A stretch of DNA of 64,000 nucleotides from Paraburkholderia panacisoli. GTDB lineage: Bacteria > Pseudomonadota > Gammaproteobacteria > Burkholderiales > Burkholderiaceae. Below, one piece after another: positions 34,866-42,624 of the stretch. A model generated the notes under the pieces. The model was not told where the DNA came from and did no database searches. It saw only the letters and a list, made by a program, of their open reading frames with translations. The translations under genes were made by a program, and so were the position numbers. Each line of letters begins with the position of its first letter. The stretch's first letter is position 1. The stretch is from positions 124,001 to 188,000 of the forward strand of contig NZ_VTUZ01000004.1 of assembly GCF_008369935.1 (NCBI RefSeq), in the 5' to 3' direction.

Positions 34866-36068
34866 ATGATCGACATCTTCCTGATTGCCGCCAGCACCGA
34901 ACATGCGCAACACATCGTTGCGCGGCTGGAAGAGAGCGGCGTGCGCTACCGGCTGCGCATGGTGTACGGCACGCTCCGGCAACTGGACGCGCATTCGCGC
35001 GTGATCCGCGGCGCCGATCTGCTGATCGTCGACGATTCGAATCTGAACACGCGCGAACTCGACGGCATCGAAGAAGCGCTCGCCTGCTGGCCGACGCTGC
35101 ATTGCATGCTGGTGACGCCGGCGCCGTCCACCGCGTTGCTGGGCGCGGCGCGGCGCATCGGCGTGCGGCACGTGCTGTCATGGCCGCTCGACCCGCAGAC
35201 GGTTACGGACGCGCTGACCCGCATCGACGTGAAGAAAAACGCGCCCGGCCGGCGCACGGGACGGGTCGTGTCGCTTGCGTCGAGCAAGGGCGGCAGCGGC
35301 ACGACGATGGTCGCCGTCAATCTCGCCTGTTCGCTCGCCGCGCAACGCGACCGGCGCGTGCTGCTGATCGACCTGAGCCAGCAGTTCGCCGACGCGAGCC
35401 TGCTGATGGCCGACCGGCCGCCGCCGACGACCCTCGCCGATCTGTGTTCACAGATCGAGCGGCTCGACGCCGCGTTGCTCGACTCGTGCGTGATGCCCGT
35501 GCACGCGAACCTGGACCTGCTGGCGGGCGCGGGCGATCCGCTCAAGGCCGCAGAGTTGCTGCCGGCGCAGTTGGAGCCGATTCTCGCGCTGGTGCGCGAG
35601 CGCTATGACGCGGTGCTGATCGATGTCGGCGCGAGCCTGAACGCGCTGACGATCCACGCGCTCGATCACAGCGACGCGATTTGCATGGTCGTGCGGCAAA
35701 ACCCGCTTTATCTGCACGGCGGGCGCCGCATGCTCGACATCTTCAGGGAGTTGGGCTATCCGGCCAGCAAGGTGCGCGTGGTGGTCAATCAATACGACAA
35801 GAGCGCGCAGATCAATCTGCCGATGCTCGAGAAAACCCTTGGCGCGAAAGTCACGCATCAGTTGCCACGCGACGACAAGCATGTCAACGAAGCGCTCAGC
35901 CGGGGCGTGCCGCTCGTGACGCTGGCCCGCGACAGCGCGCTTGCGCACGGCATCGGTCTGCTCGCCGGGATGCTGTGGCCGGCGACGGCCGAGCGCCGTA
36001 AAAGCATGATCGGCCGGTTGTTGACGACGTGGCCGAACTTGCCGCCGCAATTGAAGCCGGGGATTTGA
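34866..36068 (+). CDS. TadZ/CpaE-like ParA-superfamily ATPase
   Basis: A 400-residue protein with an N-terminal receiver-like domain (DIFLIAASTEHAQHIVARLE, LLIVDDSNLNTREL) and a C-terminal MinD/ParA-type ATPase domain: deviant Walker A SSKGGSGTTMVAVNLA, VLLIDLSQQFADASLL and VLIDVGASLN. This is the layout of CpaE/TadZ, which positions Tad pilus machinery at the pole. No tad/cpa genes (CpaA-C, TadA-C) are nearby, so it is an orphan. Possible roles are localisation of an exopolysaccharide or pilus system encoded elsewhere. The gene may be driven by the sigma-54-type promoter at 33965. Confidence 0.82.
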   Translation: MIDIFLIAASTEHAQHIVARLEESGVRYRLRMVYGTLRQLDAHSRVIRGADLLIVDDSNLNTRELDGIEEALACWPTLHCMLVTPAPSTALLGAARRIGVRHVLSWPLDPQTVTDALTRIDVKKNAPGRRTGRVVSLASSKGGSGTTMVAVNLACSLAAQRDRRVLLIDLSQQFADASLLMADRPPPTTLADLCSQIERLDAALLDSCVMPVHANLDLLAGAGDPLKAAELLPAQLEPILALVRERYDAVLIDVGASLNALTIHALDHSDAICMVVRQNPLYLHGGRRMLDIFRELGYPASKVRVVVNQYDKSAQINLPMLEKTLGAKVTHQLPRDDKHVNEALSRGVPLVTLARDSALAHGIGLLAGMLWPATAERRKSMIGRLLTTWPNLPPQLKPGI

Positions 36069-36111
36069 GTCTGTTTCCCGCGCCAGCCCAGCGCGGATCA
36101 TTCGTTACGCG

Positions 36112-36422
36112 TCGAGTGCGGATCGGGAGCGGTTCGCGAAGCCGTCGCTGCGCCGCTCGTTCGGCATCCTGCCCGCCGATCGCGGTGTCGTATCGCACGG
36201 AGCATACCGGTTCGAGGCCATCCGATGTACCTTGGCTCCTTCCTGTTGGACCTCGGCTTCCGGCTGGTCAATGTCGGCATCCAGAACATAGTCGTGTACG
36301 GCTGCCACTTCGCGTTGCAGGTGGGGCGCATCGTGCGCGAGGAGAATCTGCTGTCCGGCGACAAGCGCTGCCGCGCGTACCGGAACAAGGTGCAGTTCCG
36401 GGTGATTCCCGGCGTATTCTGA
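36112..36422 (+). pseudogene. Decayed isoprenylcysteine methyltransferase-like (ICMT) gene
   Basis: Two reading frames together spell the C-terminal half of an ICMT/PEMT-like membrane methyltransferase. Frame one (36160-36213) reads FGILPADRGVVSHGAYRF; after a one-base frameshift at about 36214-36219 the next frame reads GHPMYLGSFLLDLGFRL and continues through REENLLSGDKRCRAYRNKV to IPGVF and TGA. Together these match the family pattern P-x2-R-G-x5-GPYR-(F/Y)-x-RHPMYLG. The N-terminal membrane helices are missing because the TadZ-like gene ends only 44 bases upstream. So it is both frameshifted and 5'-truncated. Confidence 0.62.
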
Positions 36423-36474
36423 CGGTGTATGGTTAAGGCACGCAGTCCGTCCGCTTGCCCTTCGAGAAAATCAC

Positions 36475-37923
36475 GTGAGCGCAGCATCGTCCATGCCGAA
36501 CATGACCCGCGGTCTTCATGACATCGCGTCGATCCTGTCCAATCCGATCCTCAACACGGATTCGTACAAGGCGTCGCACTATCTGCAATATCCGCCCGAA
36601 GCGTCGGCGATGTTCTCGTACATCGAGTCGCGCGGCGGGCGCTACGACCGCACGCTGTTCTTCGGCCTGCAAATGCTGATCAAGGAGTATCTGTGCCGGC
36701 CGGTCACGGCCGCCATGATCGACGAGGCCAAAGCGTTTTTCCTCGCGCACGGCGAGCCGTTCAACGAGGCGGGCTGGCGCTACGTGGTCGAACAGTGCGG
36801 CGGCTATCTGCCGGTGCGGATTCGCGCGGTGCCGGAAGGCTCGGTGGTGCCGACGCACAACGCGCTGGTCACGGTCGAATGTGACGATCCGCAGGTGTTC
36901 TGGCTGGCTACGTATCTGGAGACCATGCTCCTGCGCGTGTGGTATCCGATCACGGTGGCGACGCAAAGCTGGCATCTGCGTAAAACGATCCGCGCGTACC
37001 TGCAAAAGAGCAGCGACGACCTCACGCAATTGCCGTTCAAGCTGCACGACTTCGGCGCGCGCGGGGTGTCGAGCGCGGAGTCTGCGGCGATCGGCGGCGC
37101 CGCGCATCTGGTCAGTTTCATGGGTTCGGACACCGTGCTCGGCGTGGTGGCCGCGAACCACTACTACAACGAAACCATGGCCGCGTTTTCCGTGCCGGCG
37201 GCCGAGCACAGCACGATCACGTCGTGGGGCCGCGAGCGCGAAACCGACGCGTTCCGCAATATGATCACGCGCTTCGGCAAGCCGGGTGCGATCGTCTCGG
37301 TGGTGTCCGACTCCTACGATCTGTTCGCCGCGCTCGACGTGTGGGGCACGGAGCTGAAGCAGGCGGTGCTCGATTCCGGCGGCATGCTGGTGATCCGTCC
37401 CGACTCGGGCGACCCGCGCACGATCGTGTTGCAGACGCTGCGCGCGCTCGACGCGTCGTTCGGCTCGGCGGTGAATCGCAAAGGGCGGCGCGTGCTTGCC
37501 AACGTGCGCGTGATTCAGGGCGACAGCGTGAATCCGGAGTCGATCGAGGCGATCCTCGCCGCCATGGACGCGGCCGGTTACGCGGCCGACAACATCGTGT
37601 TCGGCATGGGCGGCGCGCTGCTGCAGCAGATCAACCGCGATACGCAGCGCTTCGCGATGAAGTGCTCCGCGATCCGCCTCGGCGACGAGTGGCGTGATGT
37701 GCACAAGGACCCGGTCACGGACGCCGGCAAGCGCTCGATGAAAGGCCGGTTGACGCTGCAGGTGAATCGTCGCACGGGCGAGTACCGGACGGTGACGCTG
37801 CCCATCGCGGGCGAGAAGGGCGAATGGGAAGACGCGCTGGTGACCGTGTTCGATTCCGGCAGGTTACTGGTTGACGTATCGCTTGCCGAGATCAGGAGCC
37901 GGGCGCACGCGGGCGAAGTCTAG
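36475..37923 (+). CDS. nadV: Nicotinamide phosphoribosyltransferase (NadV/NAMPT type)
   Basis: A 482-residue NAMPT-family enzyme converting nicotinamide and PRPP to NMN for NAD salvage. Seen: ILNTDSYKASHYLQYP, SYIESRGG, HDFGARGVSSAES, FMGSDTV (the Asp that selects nicotinamide over nicotinate in human NAMPT is kept), SVVSDSYDLF, RPDSGDP and GMGGALLQQ. Length equals vertebrate NAMPT, unlike shorter PncB. The first usable start is GTG (36475); ATGs at 36493 and 36502 are alternatives. No ADP-ribose hydrolase or NadM gene is adjacent. Its stop overlaps that of the convergent modBC gene in a CTAG. Confidence 0.92.
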   Translation: MSAASSMPNMTRGLHDIASILSNPILNTDSYKASHYLQYPPEASAMFSYIESRGGRYDRTLFFGLQMLIKEYLCRPVTAAMIDEAKAFFLAHGEPFNEAGWRYVVEQCGGYLPVRIRAVPEGSVVPTHNALVTVECDDPQVFWLATYLETMLLRVWYPITVATQSWHLRKTIRAYLQKSSDDLTQLPFKLHDFGARGVSSAESAAIGGAAHLVSFMGSDTVLGVVAANHYYNETMAAFSVPAAEHSTITSWGRERETDAFRNMITRFGKPGAIVSVVSDSYDLFAALDVWGTELKQAVLDSGGMLVIRPDSGDPRTIVLQTLRALDASFGSAVNRKGRRVLANVRVIQGDSVNPESIEAILAAMDAAGYAADNIVFGMGGALLQQINRDTQRFAMKCSAIRLGDEWRDVHKDPVTDAGKRSMKGRLTLQVNRRTGEYRTVTLPIAGEKGEWEDALVTVFDSGRLLVDVSLAEIRSRAHAGEV

Positions 37924-39782
37924 CGTGGACCGCCCGCGGGCCACACCGTCACGCCCGCTGCGCGGATATTGATCCGGCACGGGGCGCCTTCGCGCAAGCC
38001 GGCATCTTCACTAGCCATTTCGAAGTGCACCCCGGCAATATTCACGCGAACATAGCGCTCGCCACGCCGTAATTCGACCGCCTCGATCACGCCCGCATGC
38101 GCGCCTTGCGAGGTGACGGCCAACGCATGCGACGACACGCGCCACATGACGCGCTGGCCGGCGGCAAGGCCTGGACGTGGTCCGGCGCTGTTGCCTTCGC
38201 CTGCGCCGACCGTCAAGCCGTGGCCGATCTCCACCTGACCCGCGGCGCTCATCGACCCTTCGCCGACGTTATGCAGACCGAGCAGCGCCGCCACGCGCAT
38301 CGAAGCCGGCCGCTCGAACACGTCAGCGATAAAGCCCGCTTGCAACACGCGCCCCTGTTCGACGACTAGCACCTCATCGGCCAGCAGCGCGGCTTCATCC
38401 GGATCGTGCGTGACGATGATCGTCACTGCCGCGATCTCGCGCTGCAACGCCCGCAACGATTGCTGCAACAGACGCCGGCGCGGCGTGTCCAGTGCGGCGA
38501 ACGGTTCGTCGAACAGCAGCAGTTCGCTATGCCGCGTCAGCGCGCGCGCGAGCGCCACCCGCTGCCGCTGGCCGAACGACAACTGATGCGGCAGCCGCCC
38601 GACCAGCCGCGCGAGGCCCAGATGATCGAGCCAGTAACGCGCGCTGGCGGCGTCGGCATCGACGGGAAACGCCAGCTGGCGCGCCACGCTCATGTGCGGA
38701 AAGAGGCCGTAGTCTTGCGGCATGTAACCGATCTGGCGGCGCTCCGGGGGCAGGGTGTGCAATTCGGTCGAGCCGAGGCGCACCGTGCTCGACGCGTTCG
38801 ATTCGAGCCCCGCGATCAGACGCAGCGCGAGCGATTTGCCCGAGCCCGACGGCCCGATGATCGCGAGCCGCCGCGTGGCGGGCGTCCACGCGATGTCGAG
38901 GTCGAACGCGCCCAACTGGCGCCGCAGATGGAACGCGAGGCGGCGATCGCTCGCGTCGCCGCGGCTCGCGGTGAGATGGGTGGCGGGCTCCAGCGCGTCA
39001 TCGCCGTTTTCGCTCTGATCTGCTGCGGGCTTTTGCCGCAGGCTGTAAATCGACAGCGCCGCGCAGACGATCGCGATCGCAAGCGTGGGCAGGAGCAAGG
39101 GCATCATCGCCGGCAGCCCCTGGCCGCCGAACACCACGTACGTGTAGACCGGCAGCGAATACGGGTGGTACGCGACCATCACGGTCGCGCCGAATTCGCC
39201 GAACGCGCGCAGCCATGCAAGAGCGAGCCCGGCGCGAATCGCCGGCCACGCCACCGGCAGCATCACGCGGAAGAAGCGGCTGCCCGCATGATGGCCGAGC
39301 GTCGCGGCGACGTCGTCGAGCACCGGGTCGACGGCGGTGAACGCGGACTTCGCGGCGATGATCAGAAACGGCGCGGCCACGAAGACCTCCGCCAGCACGA
39401 TGCCGGCGAACGAGTCCGTCAGCGCGCCGCCGGTGAGGCGGCCGATTCCGCTATACGGGCCGAGCAGAAACAGCAGCAGCACGCCGCTCGTGAGCGGCGG
39501 CAGCGCGAGCGGCAACTGCACGACGAAGCCGAGCAGCGCCATCTTGCGCGAACTCGCGCGCGCCAGAAAATAACCGAGCGGCACGCCGCCGAGCAGGATG
39601 ACGAGCGAGGCCACCGTGGCGCTCGCCGCCGACACGCCGACCGCCGACCACGTCGCGCGCCAGTCGACGTTCGCCCAATCCGCCGCGCCGAGTTGCGGCA
39701 CGCTCGCGACGAACGGAGCGCACAGATAGACGGCCAGCAGCGCCGCCAGCCACAGCAGCGGTCGCGCCGCGGTGCGCTTCAC
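37920..39782 (-). CDS. Fused molybdate/tungstate ABC permease-ATPase (ModB-ModC)
   Basis: A single 620-residue polypeptide containing both parts of an ABC importer. Residues 1-250 are a ModB-like permease with about six membrane helices and the EAA-like loop (ATLGHHAGSRFFRVMLPVAWP). Residues about 280-500 are the ATPase: Walker A IGPSGSGKS, signature LSFGQRQRVALARAL, Walker B LLLFDEPFAALD and the switch His in VTHD. A TOBE/Mop-like domain ends the protein. ModB and ModC are normally separate; the continuous frame argues for a true fusion. The start is GTG, three bases after the binding-protein stop. Substrate is inferred from the neighbours. Confidence 0.9.
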   Translation of the reverse strand: MKRTAARPLLWLAALLAVYLCAPFVASVPQLGAADWANVDWRATWSAVGVSAASATVASLVILLGGVPLGYFLARASSRKMALLGFVVQLPLALPPLTSGVLLLFLLGPYSGIGRLTGGALTDSFAGIVLAEVFVAAPFLIIAAKSAFTAVDPVLDDVAATLGHHAGSRFFRVMLPVAWPAIRAGLALAWLRAFGEFGATVMVAYHPYSLPVYTYVVFGGQGLPAMMPLLLPTLAIAIVCAALSIYSLRQKPAADQSENGDDALEPATHLTASRGDASDRRLAFHLRRQLGAFDLDIAWTPATRRLAIIGPSGSGKSLALRLIAGLESNASSTVRLGSTELHTLPPERRQIGYMPQDYGLFPHMSVARQLAFPVDADAASARYWLDHLGLARLVGRLPHQLSFGQRQRVALARALTRHSELLLFDEPFAALDTPRRRLLQQSLRALQREIAAVTIIVTHDPDEAALLADEVLVVEQGRVLQAGFIADVFERPASMRVAALLGLHNVGEGSMSAAGQVEIGHGLTVGAGEGNSAGPRPGLAAGQRVMWRVSSHALAVTSQGAHAGVIEAVELRRGERYVRVNIAGVHFEMASEDAGLREGAPCRINIRAAGVTVWPAGGPR

Positions 39783-39785
39783 CGC

Positions 39786-40664
39786 TTATTGCGCGGCGGC
39801 GTCGAGCACGGCTTGCACCGAAGGCGGTATCGCCTGCACGTTGCCGCTCACCGTGGGTTTGACGACGTCCACGCCGTGCTGCTTGAGCAGCGCGCGGCCT
39901 TGCTCGCTCAGCAGGAAGTCGACGAAGCTGACCGCGCCACTGTGGTTCGGCGCGTCGTCGAGGACCGTCAGTGTGTAGCTCGCCTTGGCCTGCAATTCAG
40001 GCGCGGGGCGGATTGCCGGAATCTTCAGGTCGGACGTCTCGGTCGAATAGAAAAAGCCGGCGTCGAGCTGGCCGGATTGCAGGCGGCCCACCAGCGTTTC
40101 CTCGGGCAGCACCTGCTCGGGATTTTCGGCGGTGCCCAGCGTCTTCTCGACGAGGTCGGGCTGATGATAGAGATCGGCCGCCTTGGTCATCATTTCGACG
40201 GTGAACGCGCCCTTCGGATCGAGCTTCGGATCGGTCCGGCCGATGCGGATGCCCGGTTGCTGCAGCACCTGATCCCAGCGCTTGCTCTTGAACTGCGACG
40301 CGAATTTGCTCTGCGGGTTATAGCCGATCATCAACGGCGATTCGGCGAAGTTCACATACCACGTGACGTGGTTGCCGTTCGCCTCGCCCATCAGGTTGCT
40401 GTTCACTTTCGGGCTCGCGCTGATGAACACGTCGCCGCGCCGCAGCTTGCCCTTGATCTCATTGGCGATCTTGTTCGAGCCCGCCGCGTAGCCGCGGAAC
40501 TGCTGGCCGGTGGCTTTCTCGAACGCGGGGCCGATGCTGCGCTCCATCAGGTTGACGAGCGAGCCCGCGTACAGCACGTTGACCGCGTTGCCCTGTGCGA
40601 AGGCGGGCGCGGCCGTCACGATGCCGGTGACGATCACGAGAGAAGCGAGCAGCTTGCGAATCAT
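39786..40664 (-). CDS. WtpA/ModA-like molybdate/tungstate-binding periplasmic protein
   Basis: A 292-residue substrate-binding protein with a signal peptide (cleavage after AFAQ, about residue 24), then VNVLYAGSLVNLMERSIGPAFEKATG, GYAAGSNKIANEI, GDVFISASPKVNSNLM and RTDPKLDPKGAFTVEMM, the layout of the tungstate/molybdate-binding WtpA branch rather than the shorter ModA. It delivers oxyanion to the fused ModBC encoded immediately downstream. A ModE-type operator lies 16 bases upstream of its start. Confidence 0.9.
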   Translation of the reverse strand: MIRKLLASLVIVTGIVTAAPAFAQGNAVNVLYAGSLVNLMERSIGPAFEKATGQQFRGYAAGSNKIANEIKGKLRRGDVFISASPKVNSNLMGEANGNHVTWYVNFAESPLMIGYNPQSKFASQFKSKRWDQVLQQPGIRIGRTDPKLDPKGAFTVEMMTKAADLYHQPDLVEKTLGTAENPEQVLPEETLVGRLQSGQLDAGFFYSTETSDLKIPAIRPAPELQAKASYTLTVLDDAPNHSGAVSFVDFLLSEQGRALLKQHGVDVVKPTVSGNVQAIPPSVQAVLDAAAQ

Positions 40665-40679
40665 GCGATAACCCCGATA

Positions 40680-40703
40680 CGTTATTAAGAGCGTTATATT
40701 ACG
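40680..40703 (-). promoter_or_regulatory. ModE-type operator of the molybdate transporter
   Basis: CGTTAT, twelve bases, then ATTACG. This reproduces, with one mismatch, the E. coli ModE site form CGTTAT-N12-ATAACG as I recall it. It sits 16 bases before the binding-protein ATG, so occupancy would block the transporter operon. The likely binder is the ModE-type protein at 42196-42594. Confidence 0.68.
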
Positions 40704-40877
40704 ACGTCATCGCGTTGGGTTGCATGATGCGACGTCGGTGTCGTGTCGATCGAGTCAGTCGAGCGGGAAGATCCGCACGTAGCTGGTGCCGCTAGCACTG
40801 CCTGCGCGGTCGACCGCAATATGGCTGCCGATATGGTGTGTATCGACGCAGTTCCGCACCGATACGGCCGAGCGCAG

Positions 40878-40901
40878 CGTAATATACACACGGACATAGC
40901 G
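40878..40901 (+). promoter_or_regulatory. Second ModE-type operator, upstream of the molybdopterin-domain gene
   Basis: CGTAAT, twelve bases, then ATAGCG, the same 24-bp dyad geometry as the site at 40680-40703. It lies 44 bases before the ATG at 40945. Both divergent units of the molybdenum island therefore carry one site each. Confidence 0.62.
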
Positions 40902-40944
40902 ATTGAACAGGGCGCCTGGGCGCCGATCCTGGAGATAACCGCAT

Positions 40945-41433
40945 ATGGAAAGTATCGACAGGATGGCCGAGGCCACCGTCGACGATGCACTCTTGCTGTG
41001 CGGGCGGTTCCAGCGGCCGCTGTCTTTCAGCCTCGAACAACTGAAGCGTTACGAAAGCGTCACGGCCACGCCGTTCGATCTGCGCTGCTACACGACGAAC
41101 CGCTTCATCGGCAACGTCGACGCGTATCGCGGTGTGCGCCTGACGACTTTGATCAGCGAGGCCGGTCTGCCGAGCGACGTGCCGGGCGAGTTCAAGCGCA
41201 CGGTGTTCATCGCGGTGGGGCAGGATGGCTATGTCGTGACGTTTTCGTGGCACGAGCTGTTCAATACGCCGATCGGCGAGAACGTGCTGGTCGCCTATGA
41301 ATGCGGCGGGCGCAGGCTCGACGCCGACGACGGCGCGCCGATCCTGTTTTCCGGCTCGGACATCCTGCCCGCGCCGCGTCACGTCAAACGACTGGCGCGC
41401 ATCGAGGCGCGTGTGCTGACGCCATCGGCTTAG
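40945..41433 (+). CDS. Small molybdopterin-binding (sulfite-oxidase-fold) protein
   Basis: A 162-residue stand-alone oxidoreductase molybdopterin-binding domain (LSFSLEQLKRYESVTATPFD, RCYTTNRFIGN with the Cys expected to ligate Mo, YRGVRLTTLISEAG, DGYVVTFSWHELFN, APRHVKRLARIE). There is no signal peptide, so it would be cytoplasmic, unlike YedY/MsrP. It could be a small Mo-enzyme or a cofactor carrier. A GGAG sequence precedes the ATG, and a ModE-type site lies 44 bases upstream. It starts a three-gene unit with nifQ and the modE-like gene. Confidence 0.83.
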   Translation: MESIDRMAEATVDDALLLCGRFQRPLSFSLEQLKRYESVTATPFDLRCYTTNRFIGNVDAYRGVRLTTLISEAGLPSDVPGEFKRTVFIAVGQDGYVVTFSWHELFNTPIGENVLVAYECGGRRLDADDGAPILFSGSDILPAPRHVKRLARIEARVLTPSA

Positions 41434-41490
41434 GGCGGTGGTGAAGCGCGGGGCGTAAGATGGTCTGTTATTGCTCATCGCGTTGCCACC

Positions 41491-42144
41491 ATGTCTGACG
41501 ATCCGCCTGCAAATGCCGTTCATGCCGCCGATGCTGCGCCGGCTGCCGGCCTGGGCGACTCCGGCGCCGAACCTTTGCAGTTGCCGCTCGACCCGCAAAT
41601 TGCAGCATGCATGAACACATGGCTGAGCGTGGCAACGGACGCGTCCCGCGCCGACACCCGGCTGTTCGCCAAGCTGATCGCCGCACGCGACACGCACAAC
41701 GAACTCGCGTTGCTCGGCTTGGAGCCGCGCGAGTGGCGCGGGTTGCTGGCGCGGCATTTCACGCACGCGGCTGCGTCCGCATTGCCGCTCGCGGTCAGCA
41801 TCGACACCAACGCCGGCTTCGTCCACACGCTTCACGCTCTGCTGCTCACCCACGCAAGCGCCGCCGTCCACGCGGACGACGCGCACTGCATCGCCACGAT
41901 CATCGCGCACGCATGCCTGCGCCCTGACCACTTATGGCGCGACCTCGGGCTTGCCGGCCGCGAAGAAGTCACGTGGATGCTGACGCGCTATTTCCCGACA
42001 CTCGTCGCGCTGAATGTCGCCAACTTGCGGTGGAAGAAATTCCTCGCCGCGCAACGCGCGCTTTCGTTGGGCTTGCAACCTGGTCCCGCGCCGGGTTGTC
42101 CGGGCTGCGAGGACTACGGCTACTGCTTCCCGCAAGGTCGCTGA
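41491..42144 (+). CDS. nifQ: NifQ-family protein
   Basis: A 217-residue NifQ-like protein. NifQ carries a Mo-Fe-S cluster and donates molybdenum to the nitrogenase cofactor pathway. The domain is recognisable from LLARHF, the helical middle, and the C-terminal segment ending CPGCEDYGYC. The family Cys motif as I recall it is C-x4-C-x2-C-x5-C; here only C-x2-C-x5-C is present and the first Cys is replaced by Gly. No other nif genes are in the window. Placement between a Mo-cofactor protein and a ModE-type regulator suggests a general molybdenum role or a remote nif connection. Confidence 0.82.
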   Translation: MSDDPPANAVHAADAAPAAGLGDSGAEPLQLPLDPQIAACMNTWLSVATDASRADTRLFAKLIAARDTHNELALLGLEPREWRGLLARHFTHAAASALPLAVSIDTNAGFVHTLHALLLTHASAAVHADDAHCIATIIAHACLRPDHLWRDLGLAGREEVTWMLTRYFPTLVALNVANLRWKKFLAAQRALSLGLQPGPAPGCPGCEDYGYCFPQGR

Positions 42145-42195
42145 AGGCCGTTCGGCCTGGTGGCAGCGCGAGAGGGTTCGTGTATCCTTTCGCGC

Positions 42196-42594
42196 ATGGC
42201 TGACACCGCAAAAACCAAACCCACAGCAGCGAAGAAATCCGCAAAGACGCGCCCTGAAGTGCGTTTCCGAATGCGCATTCGTAGCGGTGACGCGGTCGCG
42301 CTCGGACCAGGCAAAGTCGATCTGCTCGAAGCGGTGCGCGAATATGGCTCGATCTCGGCGGCGGCGCGCAGCCTTGACATGTCGTACCGGCGCGCGTGGT
42401 TGTTGATCGACGAACTGAACCGCTCGCTCAAGTCGCCCGCCACGCAGTCGGAACAGGGCGGTCAAGCCGGCGGCGGCTGCACGCTCACGCCGGTCGGCGA
42501 GAACATCATCCGCCTGTATCGCGAGGTCGAGGAAGAAGCCCGGCGCAGTTGCGCGAAGCAGATCACCGAGCTGACCCGGCTGATCCGTTCCTGA
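42196..42594 (+). CDS. ModE-type winged-helix DNA-binding protein lacking the molybdate domain
   Basis: A 132-residue protein: Lys-rich leader, then the ModE N-terminal winged helix (GDAVALGPGKVDLLEAVREYGSISAAARSLDMSYRRAWLLIDELN in pieces; ISAAARSLDMSYRRAW is the recognition part), ending in a Cys/Glu-rich helix. E. coli ModE is twice this length because it carries two Mop domains for molybdate; these are absent here. It probably binds the two dyads at 40680 and 40878. Start at 42196; the frame is open to 42160. Confidence 0.85.
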   Translation: MADTAKTKPTAAKKSAKTRPEVRFRMRIRSGDAVALGPGKVDLLEAVREYGSISAAARSLDMSYRRAWLLIDELNRSLKSPATQSEQGGQAGGGCTLTPVGENIIRLYREVEEEARRSCAKQITELTRLIRS

Positions 42595-42624
42595 GCGGCG
42601 GCTCCTCGCTCGCGTATCTTGTGC

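Noticed and set aside
38406..40688. Plus-strand open frame of 760 codons opposite modBC and the binding-protein gene
   Set aside because: Both minus-strand genes are unmistakable ABC components; this frame has shadow composition and no motifs.
41491..42144. Taking nifQ as evidence of a nitrogen-fixation cluster here
   Set aside because: No nifHDK, nifA or nifB genes are in the window, and its neighbours concern molybdenum in general.
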